From positions 32,856 through 96,855 of the forward strand of contig NZ_JBHRXZ010000005.1 in NCBI RefSeq assembly GCF_042648805.1: a stretch of DNA of 64,000 nt. Reading direction: 5' to 3'. This document shows positions 52,028-60,334 of this stretch, piece by piece (position 1 is the stretch's first letter; every line of letters begins with the position of its first letter). Under the pieces are notes generated by a model. It made no database searches, had not been told where the DNA came from, and saw only the letters and a list, made by a program, of their open reading frames with translations. The position numbers and the translations under genes were made by a program. The stretch comes from Azomonas tarimensis. GTDB taxonomy: Bacteria > Pseudomonadota > Gammaproteobacteria > Pseudomonadales > Pseudomonadaceae.

Positions 52028-53464
52028 ATGCCGTCAATGCCCTTCTCTTCGGCCGAGTCAACTGCAGCGGCACTGCCGGTCGGCGTCAGTTTGCGCGGCT
52101 GGCTGGATCATCTGCAGCAAACCCAGCGGCTGAGCGTCATCCGCCCGGGCACCCACCTGCGCTTCGGTGTCGCGGCCATCGCTAACCGGCTCGACGGCAA
52201 CAGTGCGTCGCTGTTCCTGCAACCCGGCGGGCATGAGATCCCGGTGATCTCGGGATTGCTTTCCGACCGTCAATGGATGGCCGAAGCAATGGGCGTCGAG
52301 CCCAGCCAGGTGCTCGCCCGCTTCGAGCAGGCCAGCCTTCAGCCACTGGCCTGGCAGGAAGCCGATGATGCCCCTTGTCAGCAGGTGGTCCATCACGAAG
52401 TCGACCTGCTCAGCCAACTGCCGATTCCGACGCATAACGAGCACGACAGCGGCGCTTATATCACCGCTGGACTGCTGATCACCCGCAACCCGCGTACCGG
52501 TGTGCAGAACGTGTCCATTCACCGTCTGCAGGTCAGCGGACCGAATCGTCTCGGCGCGTTGTTACTGCCGCGTCACGCCCTGGCGTACTTTCAGGAGACC
52601 GAACGCGATAACGAGGATCTGGAAGTCGCCGTCGTAGTCGGTTGCGATCCGCTGACACTGATGGCGTCGCAGGCCATAGTGCCCATCGACCACGACGAGC
52701 TGGAAATCGCCAGCGCGCTGCATGGCCGCCCGCTGCCGGTGGTCAAGTGCGTGACCAACCGCATCCGTGTGCCGGCCGAGGCCGAGATCGTCATCGAGGG
52801 TCGCCTGCTGGCCAACGCACGTGAGGAAGAAGGCCCGTTTGGCGAGTTCCCGCAGTACTACGGCGAGCGCGCCGAGCGCCATGTGATCGAGGTGGATGCC
52901 ATCACCCATCGCCAGGCGCCGATGTTCCACACCATCGTCGGCGGCGGCCTGGAGCATCTGCTGCTCGGCGGCATCCCGCGAGAGGCGACGATGCTCGCGC
53001 ATCTGCGCCGCAGCTTTCCCTCGGTGCGCGACGTGCACCTGGCGCGTGGCGGCGTGTGCCGTTACCACCTCTATGTGCAGATCGACAAGCGCTCGGAGGG
53101 CGAGGCGAAGAATGTGATTCTCGGCGCCCTTGGCGGCCACTACGACATCAAGCACGTGGTGGTGGTCGATACCGATGTCGATATCCACAACCCCACCGAG
53201 GTGGAGTGGGCCGTGGCGACCCGCTTCCAGGCTGATCGAGACCTGGTACTTATTCACGAATCCCAGGGCTCCAAGCTCGATCCCTCGACCCGAGACGGCG
53301 TCGGCTCGAAGATGGGTTTCGATGCCACCGTGCCGATGGCGGCGCCACCGATGCGTTTCAAGCGCATTCGCGTACCAGGCGAGGCCGAGGTAGACCTCGC
53401 GGCGGTCAGCCAGTTGGCCGATGACGACTGGCAGCAGCTGTTCGGTCAGCCGCGCAACGGCTGA
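52028..53464 (+). CDS. hmfF: UbiD-family prFMN decarboxylase (HmfF-like)
   Basis: The 478-residue protein belongs to the UbiD family, which needs prenylated FMN. The prFMN/metal region is ISIHRLQV-like (VQNVSIHRLQV) and the catalytic Glu-rich loop reads NAREEEGPFGEFPQYYGER. HmfF relatives decarboxylate 2,5-furandicarboxylate to 2-furoate. That role is inferred here from the hmfABCDE-like genes and the UbiX gene in the same unit; ubiquinone synthesis is unlikely in this context. I chose the ATG at 52028; an ATG at 51995 falls in the leader block. AACAATAA lies at 52003-52010. Confidence 0.78.
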   Translation: MPSMPFSSAESTAAALPVGVSLRGWLDHLQQTQRLSVIRPGTHLRFGVAAIANRLDGNSASLFLQPGGHEIPVISGLLSDRQWMAEAMGVEPSQVLARFEQASLQPLAWQEADDAPCQQVVHHEVDLLSQLPIPTHNEHDSGAYITAGLLITRNPRTGVQNVSIHRLQVSGPNRLGALLLPRHALAYFQETERDNEDLEVAVVVGCDPLTLMASQAIVPIDHDELEIASALHGRPLPVVKCVTNRIRVPAEAEIVIEGRLLANAREEEGPFGEFPQYYGERAERHVIEVDAITHRQAPMFHTIVGGGLEHLLLGGIPREATMLAHLRRSFPSVRDVHLARGGVCRYHLYVQIDKRSEGEAKNVILGALGGHYDIKHVVVVDTDVDIHNPTEVEWAVATRFQADRDLVLIHESQGSKLDPSTRDGVGSKMGFDATVPMAAPPMRFKRIRVPGEAEVDLAAVSQLADDDWQQLFGQPRNG

Positions 53465-53576
53465 CCAGCGGGGGCGCGCAGCGACCGCCTGGCCGCTCAT
53501 GGCAGGCCATGGACGCCGCGCCTTTTCCAGCGACTTAAAACAAACACAAGTCAGAATCGCCGGAAAGGAGATATAG

Positions 53577-55019
53577 ATGCAGCAGGCACGACATTTCATC
53601 GACGGTCAGTGGTGCGACAACGGCCAATGGGCTGAAAGCCTCGATCCCGCTAATGGTGAGCTCATTGGACGCTTTGCCAATGGCGGCGAGGAGCAGGCGC
53701 GGGCCGCGGTCGACGCCGCCGCCCGGGCATTCGAGAATCCGCAATGGTCGCAAAACCCGCGCCTGCGTCAGCAGGTCATGCTGGATTGGGCCGCCGCGCT
53801 GAAGGCTCGCCAGAACGAACTGGCTGCCCTGCTGACCCGCGAGAACGGCAAGGCACGGGCGCAATCGCTTGGCGAAGTTGGAGGTGCCATCTCGGAAATT
53901 CTCTACTACGCAGGCCTAGCGCGGCATAACCCCGGCCATGTGCTGGAAGTCGCCCCCGGTGAGTTCTCGACGATGCTGCGCGAGCCAGCCGGCGTGGCCG
54001 GACTGATCATCCCCTGGAACGCTCCGGCGGTGTTGCTGGTACGCGCGCTGGCTCCGGCGCTGGCAGCAGGTTGCACCTGTGTAGTCAAACCGGCGCCACA
54101 GACCGCGCTGTTCAACGCCGCTTTCCTCGCGCCGCTGCTGGAGTTGTCGAATCTTGCGGCCGGCGTAGTGAATCTGTTCGCCGAGACCGGCCACGCCGGC
54201 GCGGCCTATCTGGTCGCCACACCGAAAGTCGACGTGCTCAGCTTTACAGGCTCCACGGCCACCGGTATTCAAATCATGCGGGATGCCGCGCCAACCATGA
54301 AAAAGCTGTCCCTGGAACTCGGCGGCAAGTCCTGCTGCCTGGTGCTGGATGACGCCGACGTGGCGGCAGTGGCGCCAAATCTGGCCGCTGCCGCCACCAT
54401 TATCTCCGGTCAACAATGCACTGCCGCCCGGCGCGTGCTGGTGCATGCCAGTCGCGCAGCCGAAATGAAGCAGGCGCTGACTGCGGCGCTCGCCGAAGTA
54501 CGCTTGGGTCATGGGTTGGAGGCCGCAACCCAAATGGGGCCGCTGATCGACCACTGCTCTCGTGACCGGGTCGAGCAGCGCATCCGCGAGTCGATGGACA
54601 GCTGCGACGAGGTACTGCTGGCTGGCAGTCGTCCTGGCGATGCACTGGGCAGCGGCGCCTTCCTCTCGCCAACGCTGATCGCCCATCAGGACAGCGGCGC
54701 GTTCTTCTGCCAGGAAGAAATTTTCGGCCCACTGCTGGTGCTGGAAACTTTCGAGGACGAAGCAGAGGCCGTTGGCCGCGCCAATCACACCGAGTTTGGC
54801 CTGTCGGCCAGCGTCTGGACCCGCGATGGCGCCCGAGCGATGCGTCTGGTCCGCGCGCTGCGCAACGGCACGGTGTGGATCAATGACCACAACAAGCTGT
54901 TCGCCGAAGCGGAAACAGGCGGCTACCGCAAGAGCGGGCTGGGCCGCCTGCACGGCTACGACGCGCTATTGGATTTTACAGAGCTCAAGCACGTCTACCA
55001 GAATGTCGGGACCCTGTAG
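53577..55019 (+). CDS. NAD(P)-dependent aldehyde dehydrogenase
   Basis: The 480 residues contain the ALDH hallmarks: catalytic Glu in LELGGKSCCLVL, catalytic Cys in IISGQQCTAARR, and the PWNAPAVLLVRALAPALAAG cofactor segment. The C-terminal EEIFGPLLVLETF is intact. Between the UbiD and UbiX genes it would fit oxidation of furfural, 5-hydroxymethylfurfural or formylfuroate to the acid (inference). The ATG has AAGGAG upstream. Confidence 0.9.
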   Translation: MQQARHFIDGQWCDNGQWAESLDPANGELIGRFANGGEEQARAAVDAAARAFENPQWSQNPRLRQQVMLDWAAALKARQNELAALLTRENGKARAQSLGEVGGAISEILYYAGLARHNPGHVLEVAPGEFSTMLREPAGVAGLIIPWNAPAVLLVRALAPALAAGCTCVVKPAPQTALFNAAFLAPLLELSNLAAGVVNLFAETGHAGAAYLVATPKVDVLSFTGSTATGIQIMRDAAPTMKKLSLELGGKSCCLVLDDADVAAVAPNLAAAATIISGQQCTAARRVLVHASRAAEMKQALTAALAEVRLGHGLEAATQMGPLIDHCSRDRVEQRIRESMDSCDEVLLAGSRPGDALGSGAFLSPTLIAHQDSGAFFCQEEIFGPLLVLETFEDEAEAVGRANHTEFGLSASVWTRDGARAMRLVRALRNGTVWINDHNKLFAEAETGGYRKSGLGRLHGYDALLDFTELKHVYQNVGTL

Positions 55020-55040
55020 GCCGGTATCGACGAGGTTGAA

Positions 55041-55991
55041 ATGGAATTGCGCCAGCTGAAGTACTTCACCTGTCTGTACGAGGAAGGGTCAGTGACCAAG
55101 GCGGCGCAGCGGCTGAACATCGTTCAGCCTGCCCTGTCGATGCAGATCTCCAAGCTGGAAGAGGAGCTCGGCCAGCCGCTTTTCGAGCGCACGCCCAAGG
55201 GCATGACGCCAACCGAAGCCGGCGTGCAGGCCTACCGCCTGTTCATGCCGATCCTCGGTGAACTGCTGGAAGCCCGCCAGACCTTGATCGACCGCAGCGG
55301 CGAGATTGGCGGGCGGATCAACGCCGGACTGATCGCCTCGGCTGCCAATCAGGCACTGGCCAGCACCCTGGCCTACTTCGTCGAGCATCACCCGGACGTC
55401 GATCTGCAGGTCAGCTACGGCTACAGCCAGGATCTGATCGACCGGGTGTTGTCCGGGGCACTGGACTTTGCGGTGATCAACCAGAGCTTCCAGCAGGAGC
55501 ACCTGCATCGCATCGAGATTCTCAACGAGGAGTTGCTGGTAGCCACTGGCGCCACCACTCGGCTACGCCTGCCGATGCCGATCCCGCTCACTGCGCTGGG
55601 CGAGCTCAAGCTGGTGCTGCCCTCGCGCCGCCACGGCCTGCGCATCGTCATCGACCAGGCGCTCGCCGCCCAGGGTCTGGAGCTGGCGCCGCATCTGGAG
55701 CTCGACGACCTCACGGTGATCGAAAGCTTCCTGCGCCGCAGCGACTGGATCAGCGTGCTGCCCGCCACCGTGCTGCAACGCGGACTCGAGGAAGGCGCAT
55801 TACGCGCCTATCCGCTGGCGGCGCCCGGGGTCACCCGGCGCATGGTCTGCGTGCACGACAGCCGCCGCCCGCTGACCCCTGCCTCGACGCTGTTCATCGA
55901 CATCATCAGCAAGACGCTGGGCACCGCCCTCAACGCCATCCATTTCTACAAGGAAGGCGCTATTCAGGAAACCGACCATGATCTCAACTAG
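55041..55991 (+). CDS. LysR-type transcriptional regulator
   Basis: The 316 residues begin MELRQLKYFTCLYEEGSVTK, with a winged helix-turn-helix (AAQRLNIVQPALSMQISKLE) and the periplasmic-binding-like effector domain. It is co-directional with its neighbours, 21 bases after the aldehyde dehydrogenase, and overlaps the ubiX-like gene by 14 bases, so it would be made with the pathway it probably controls. The shared blocks at 42505 and 51953 are candidate targets. Confidence 0.9.
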   Translation: MELRQLKYFTCLYEEGSVTKAAQRLNIVQPALSMQISKLEEELGQPLFERTPKGMTPTEAGVQAYRLFMPILGELLEARQTLIDRSGEIGGRINAGLIASAANQALASTLAYFVEHHPDVDLQVSYGYSQDLIDRVLSGALDFAVINQSFQQEHLHRIEILNEELLVATGATTRLRLPMPIPLTALGELKLVLPSRRHGLRIVIDQALAAQGLELAPHLELDDLTVIESFLRRSDWISVLPATVLQRGLEEGALRAYPLAAPGVTRRMVCVHDSRRPLTPASTLFIDIISKTLGTALNAIHFYKEGAIQETDHDLN

Positions 55992-56616
55992 CCCTCGCCC
56001 GCAGCGGCTCATCATCGGCATCTCCGGCGCGTCCGGCGCGATCTACGGGGTGCGCCTGCTCGAGCTGCTGCGCGACACGCCAATCGAGACGCATCTGGTG
56101 GTGTCGAAATCGGCGCTGATCACGCTGTCCCACGAAACCGGGTTGTCCTGGTCCCAGCTCAAGCCGATGGCGACCGTGTGCTATTCCAACCAGGATATAG
56201 GCGCGGCCATTGCCAGCGGCTCGTTCAAGACCATGGGCATGGTCGTCGCGCCCTGTTCGGTGCGCTCCATGTCCGAGATCGCCAGCGGCGTGACCTCGAC
56301 GCTGCTGACCCGGGCGGCCGATGTGGTGCTCAAGGAGCGTCGGCGACTGGTGCTGATGGTACGAGAGACTCCGCTGCATCGAAACCACCTGCGCACTATG
56401 ACCGAACTGGCCGAGCTGGGAGCGATCATCGCGCCGCCGGTACCGGCGTTCTACAGTAAGCCGGCGTCGCTTGCAGAGATGGTCGATCACACCTTGGGGC
56501 GGGTCCTCGATATGTTCGATATCGAGTTTGGCATCGTCCGCCGATGGCGCGACGACCCCGAGACGGTACCGACTCTCGATGAGATCGATTCGTCGTTGGC
56601 CACCGAGCGGGGCTGA
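55978..56616 (+). CDS. hmfG: UbiX-family flavin prenyltransferase (HmfG-like)
   Basis: UbiX enzymes attach a dimethylallyl group to FMN to make prFMN for UbiD decarboxylases. The 212 residues start MISTSPRPQRLIIGISGASG and show the FMN loop GISGASGAIYGVRLLELL, the active-site VVAPCSVRSMSEIASGVT and the LVLMVRETPLH segment. Genes for the decarboxylase and this cofactor enzyme lie in one unit, as in hmfFG. Confidence 0.88.
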   Translation: MISTSPRPQRLIIGISGASGAIYGVRLLELLRDTPIETHLVVSKSALITLSHETGLSWSQLKPMATVCYSNQDIGAAIASGSFKTMGMVVAPCSVRSMSEIASGVTSTLLTRAADVVLKERRRLVLMVRETPLHRNHLRTMTELAELGAIIAPPVPAFYSKPASLAEMVDHTLGRVLDMFDIEFGIVRRWRDDPETVPTLDEIDSSLATERG

Positions 56617-56796
56617 AGTGAGGCGTTCGAATGAACAGGCACGGCGCGCCGTGGCCGGCGGCCAGTCCGCGACCTGATGCGCTCGGGCTCGAGAAACGCC
56701 CGGCCCTGCATTTAACTGGCATCCTGCTCACCCCAAGGTGAAGGGAAGCAATTATCGCGGCGCGCCTGCAAGTTGTGCGGGAGCAGAGGAAAGAGT

Positions 56797-57762
56797 ATGC
56801 AACAGCTTGATCTCCAGGTAGTGGAAACCGCCTTGCACTGGGCCCGGGACAGGCATGATCTGTGGCTGTGTACGGTGCTGTCGACCTACGGTTCGGCTCC
56901 GCGCTCACCCGGTGCGATGCTGGTCGCGAGGGCTGATGGTTCTCATGTCGGTTCTCTCTCCGGTGGTTGTGTTGAAGAGGAGTTCCTGGCCAGTTTGGCG
57001 CAGGGCGAACTGCGCGAGCCGGCGCAGGTTATTCGCTACGGCGAAAGTGATGATGATCGCCGCAGGCTCCGGCTGCCTTGCGGTGGCATCTTGCAGGTAC
57101 TGGTGGAGCATCGTGTGGCCAGCGACGAGTGGCGGGCCCATCTTGAGGGGCTCCAAGCCGCTTTGCACGGCCAGCATCGGTTGCTGCGGCGGGTCGACCT
57201 GACCTGCGGCACCGCTGAGCTACTACCCGACCGTGGAGGCGAACGAACCAGTGTGCTAGGCGAGTGCGTCGAGATCCGGGTCGGCCCGGCGCTGCGGCTG
57301 ATTCTCGCCGGCGTATCGCCGGTGGCACAGGCCTGCGCCGGGTTCGCCAAGGCAATTGGTTGCGAGGTGATCGCCTGTGATCCGCGGGAAGACATGCAAG
57401 GAGTGCTTGTCGAGGGGCTTGAGATCCAGCCGATCCTACCTTCCATGTTCATCGCCGCAGGCGGCTGCCATGACGCGACCGCAGTGGTGGCGCTGACCCA
57501 TGATCCGCGCATCGACGATCTAGCCCTGATGGAGGCCGTGCGTACCTCGGCCTTCTATATCGGCGCCATGGGCTCGAAGCAGACGTCAGCCAAGCGCGCC
57601 GAGCGGCTGAGCCGGGTCGGCGGTCTGAGTACGGCGGAGATCGAACGCATCCACATGCCCATCGGACTGGATCTGGGCAGCAAGACGCCCGCCGAGATCG
57701 CGCTGTCGGTCATGGCGGATGTGCTGCGTGTCTATCGGGGCAAATCTCGCAATGCGCTATGA
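56797..57762 (+). CDS. XdhC/CoxI-family molybdenum cofactor insertion protein
   Basis: XdhC binds and helps sulfurate the molybdenum cofactor before it enters xanthine dehydrogenase-type enzymes. The 321 residues show the N-terminal STYGSAPRSPGAMLVA and GSLSGGCVEEEFL motifs and a C-terminal Rossmann part (FYIGAMGSKQTSAKRAERL). No xdhAB genes are near, so its client is presumably the HmfABC-like hydroxylase about 20 kb upstream. The ATG at 56797 has AGAGGAA upstream. Confidence 0.88.
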   Translation: MQQLDLQVVETALHWARDRHDLWLCTVLSTYGSAPRSPGAMLVARADGSHVGSLSGGCVEEEFLASLAQGELREPAQVIRYGESDDDRRRLRLPCGGILQVLVEHRVASDEWRAHLEGLQAALHGQHRLLRRVDLTCGTAELLPDRGGERTSVLGECVEIRVGPALRLILAGVSPVAQACAGFAKAIGCEVIACDPREDMQGVLVEGLEIQPILPSMFIAAGGCHDATAVVALTHDPRIDDLALMEAVRTSAFYIGAMGSKQTSAKRAERLSRVGGLSTAEIERIHMPIGLDLGSKTPAEIALSVMADVLRVYRGKSRNAL

Positions 57763-57893
57763 AACCACCGAGGCGACAGGACCGGTACGGGGGCGAGATG
57801 ATCCCCGGCATTCCCCGCGATGATGTCGAGGGGCCCGTGGCCACGGTTACTGGCTCGACCTGTGTCAGCGCAGTCTCGTGATTTTCGGAGGTA

Positions 57894-58751
57894 ATGATGT
57901 CCACTGCACAACGCGTCTTCCATGGCAAGTTCGGCCGTATTGCACTATTGCACATGAATCGCCCGTTGGTGATGCACACGCACCGCGAGTGTCATGTGCT
58001 GCTCAAGGCGGCGGGAGCCGATACGTTCTTCAACGTCAATGGGCGGCAGGTGCCGCTGACCGACCGCAGTGCCGTACTGGTCAATGCCTGGCAACCGCAT
58101 TACTACGATTACCAGCCCGGCGCCGAGCATACCCAGATTCTGGCGCTTTATGTCGAACCGACCTGGCTTGCCGATGCTCAGCAGTCACTGGCGCTGAGTG
58201 GCCACCCGGCATTCTTTTCCCAGCCGTACATCGAGTTGAACAGCAAGCATCGGATGCTCGCCGACCACCTCATCGCCGATGCCTACAGCTTTGGCCAGTT
58301 GCCAAAGGAGCGCATCGAGTTCCTGCTGTTTGATCTTCTGATCGAGCTGATCGAGGACCACTCCCAATGGCGGCAACTGAGACGTCTTGGCGCTCATCCT
58401 GCGCCGGTATTCCGCGATGCGCGAATCCGGCGCGCCTGTGATTACCTGCAGAGCCATCTGGACGACCCTGACTGTATCGCCAACGCCAATCGAGCAAGCG
58501 GACTCTCGAAAGCGCACTTCTTTACTCTATTCAAGCAGGATACGGGCATGACGCCGACCCTGTTGCTGAACGATTCACGCATGCGTCGGGCCTTCGCTTG
58601 GCTCGAGCGGGAGCGTGCAGGCACGCTCGGCCAATTGGCTGAAAGCCTGGGATTCTCTGAGCAGGGACATTTCACCCGTTTCTTTCGCCAGCACATCGGC
58701 GCCTCTCCCAGTCAATACCGGCGGGTCGTGGACAGCTACTCAACGGCATGA
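57894..58751 (+). CDS. AraC-family transcriptional regulator
   Basis: The 285 residues have an N-terminal cupin-like sensing domain (VMHTHRECHVLLKAAG) and two C-terminal helix-turn-helix units (IANANRASGLSKAHFFTLFK and LGQLAESLGFSEQGHFTRFF). It sits directly before the porin gene on the same strand, so it is a candidate activator of the porin or the hmf genes. The effector is unknown. It begins MMSTAQR after a GGAGG site. Confidence 0.9.
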   Translation: MMSTAQRVFHGKFGRIALLHMNRPLVMHTHRECHVLLKAAGADTFFNVNGRQVPLTDRSAVLVNAWQPHYYDYQPGAEHTQILALYVEPTWLADAQQSLALSGHPAFFSQPYIELNSKHRMLADHLIADAYSFGQLPKERIEFLLFDLLIELIEDHSQWRQLRRLGAHPAPVFRDARIRRACDYLQSHLDDPDCIANANRASGLSKAHFFTLFKQDTGMTPTLLLNDSRMRRAFAWLERERAGTLGQLAESLGFSEQGHFTRFFRQHIGASPSQYRRVVDSYSTA

Positions 58752-58898
58752 GGCCCTCATCCCGTCCGGTTACTCGGTTCTTTTTCGCCGCTATAACAAA
58801 GTGTAGGGAGTAATAAGACCAGCAAGCTCGTCAATGGCGCTTAGTGTTCGCGTCGAAAGCGCTTCGCCTTGAAATCAATAATAAAAGGAAATAACAAA

Positions 58899-60146
58899 AT
58901 GAAAAGATCCAATAACGCCTTGTCTGCTGCACTGTTTTTGACGGGGGGCGGCCTGCTTGCTTCAGACCTTGCTCATGCCGAATTCTTCGCGGATGGCAAG
59001 GCTTCCTTGCATCTACGTAACTACTATTTCAATGGGGATAATAGACAGGAGGGGGCTGCGCAGTCCAAGGCGGAAGAGTGGGCTCAAGGTTTTAGGCTCA
59101 ATTACGAGTCAGGTTTCACTGAGGGGCCAGTCGGGTTCGGTATCGACGCCTTGGGCATGTTAGGTATCAAGCTGGACTCCAGTCCCGACCGAGTTGGCAG
59201 CGGTCTTCTGCCGGGCTCATTTTCCGAGGACGATACCGCACCTGACGATTACGGGCAGTTGGGCTTGACGTTCAAGGCTCGCGTCTCCGAGAGCACCTTG
59301 CGCGTTGGCACACTAAGACCCAGTTTACCCACCATATTGTCAACTGACAGGCGCCTGTTGCCACAAACCTTCCGGGGCACCCACCTGCAGGTGGCTGAGT
59401 TTGAGGGCCTGACGATCGACGCCGGGCGGCTGACCCGTAACAGCCTGCTCAGCGAAAGCGGCTTCGAAAAAATCACCATGACCGGGCCTGGCGTCGCTGG
59501 AGGGCAGGAAACGGATAAATTCGATTTCGCCGGGGTCAGCTACGATTGGAACTCGGGGCTGAAAACCAGCTATAGCTATGGTCATTTAGACAATAATTAT
59601 AAACAGCATCTTGTTAACTTGGTAAACGTCCTGCCACTGAGCCGTGAACGTTCGTTTAAAAGCGATATTCGCTATGCACGCTCGAACAATGCTGGAAGCA
59701 GCAACGTGGATAACAACGCCTTCGGTGCCATGTTTACCTACAGCCTGAGCGGCCACTCGCTCGGTTTAGCCTATCAGAAGATGAGTGGAGAAACCGGTTT
59801 TCCTCACGTCGGAGGTACCGATGCATTCTTGGTTAACTATGTAATGCTAGCGCCGACCTTTGCTAATCCCAACGAAAAATCCTGGCAGATGCGCTACGAC
59901 TATAACTTTGCCAATATGGGGATTCCGGGGCTTACTTTCATGACTCGCTATGTTCGAGGGAGCGACTTCGGTCCTGACCGTGACGGGAAGGAGTGGGAGC
60001 GCGACACCGATATTGCATATGTCTTTCAGGATGGAGTACTTAAGAATCTTGGCGTCAAATGGCTTAATGGCACGTACCGTAGCGCTGGTGCCAGAAAGAT
60101 CGATCAGAATCGTCTGATCATCAACTACACCCTACCCTTATTCTAG
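58899..60146 (+). CDS. OprD-family outer-membrane porin
   Basis: The 415-residue protein starts MKRSNNALSAALFLTGGGLL, a signal peptide cleaved after AHA, then EFFADGKASLHLRNYYFN, the typical OprD first strand. The plug loop RRLLPQTFRGTHLQVAEFEG and the C-terminal Phe (INYTLPLF) are conserved. OprD porins admit small acids such as benzoate or amino acids, so a furan carboxylate is plausible. The gene is visibly richer in A and T than its neighbours. AATAATAA and AATAACAA precede the ATG. Confidence 0.9.
   Translation: MKRSNNALSAALFLTGGGLLASDLAHAEFFADGKASLHLRNYYFNGDNRQEGAAQSKAEEWAQGFRLNYESGFTEGPVGFGIDALGMLGIKLDSSPDRVGSGLLPGSFSEDDTAPDDYGQLGLTFKARVSESTLRVGTLRPSLPTILSTDRRLLPQTFRGTHLQVAEFEGLTIDAGRLTRNSLLSESGFEKITMTGPGVAGGQETDKFDFAGVSYDWNSGLKTSYSYGHLDNNYKQHLVNLVNVLPLSRERSFKSDIRYARSNNAGSSNVDNNAFGAMFTYSLSGHSLGLAYQKMSGETGFPHVGGTDAFLVNYVMLAPTFANPNEKSWQMRYDYNFANMGIPGLTFMTRYVRGSDFGPDRDGKEWERDTDIAYVFQDGVLKNLGVKWLNGTYRSAGARKIDQNRLIINYTLPLF
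60130..60137 (-). other. KOPS octamer, right of dif
   Basis: GGGTAGGG on the minus strand, pointing toward dif, in the last codons of the porin gene. It is the only match I noticed between about 25.4 kb and the window end. Confidence 0.5.
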
Positions 60147-60334
60147 GGGGAAATAGACTGTCAGGTCAGGTCTCGCCCGCCCGCAAAGGCGCGCGGGACT
60201 TGTTGCACCCGAACAGAGGGGCGATAGACCATTCCAAAAAAGAGCGCAGCCATGCTCATCATCGAAGTTGCCTCCCGTGCTGAGGGGCCGCTGTTAGGCC
60301 TTGGTAAAACGTCTTCTCAAGCAGTAACGATTCC

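Noticed and set aside
52028..56616. UbiD and UbiX as ubiquinone biosynthesis genes
   Set aside because: They sit in a catabolic unit with an aldehyde dehydrogenase, LysR and XdhC and near an hmfABCDE-like set; housekeeping ubiD/ubiX are not usually arranged this way.
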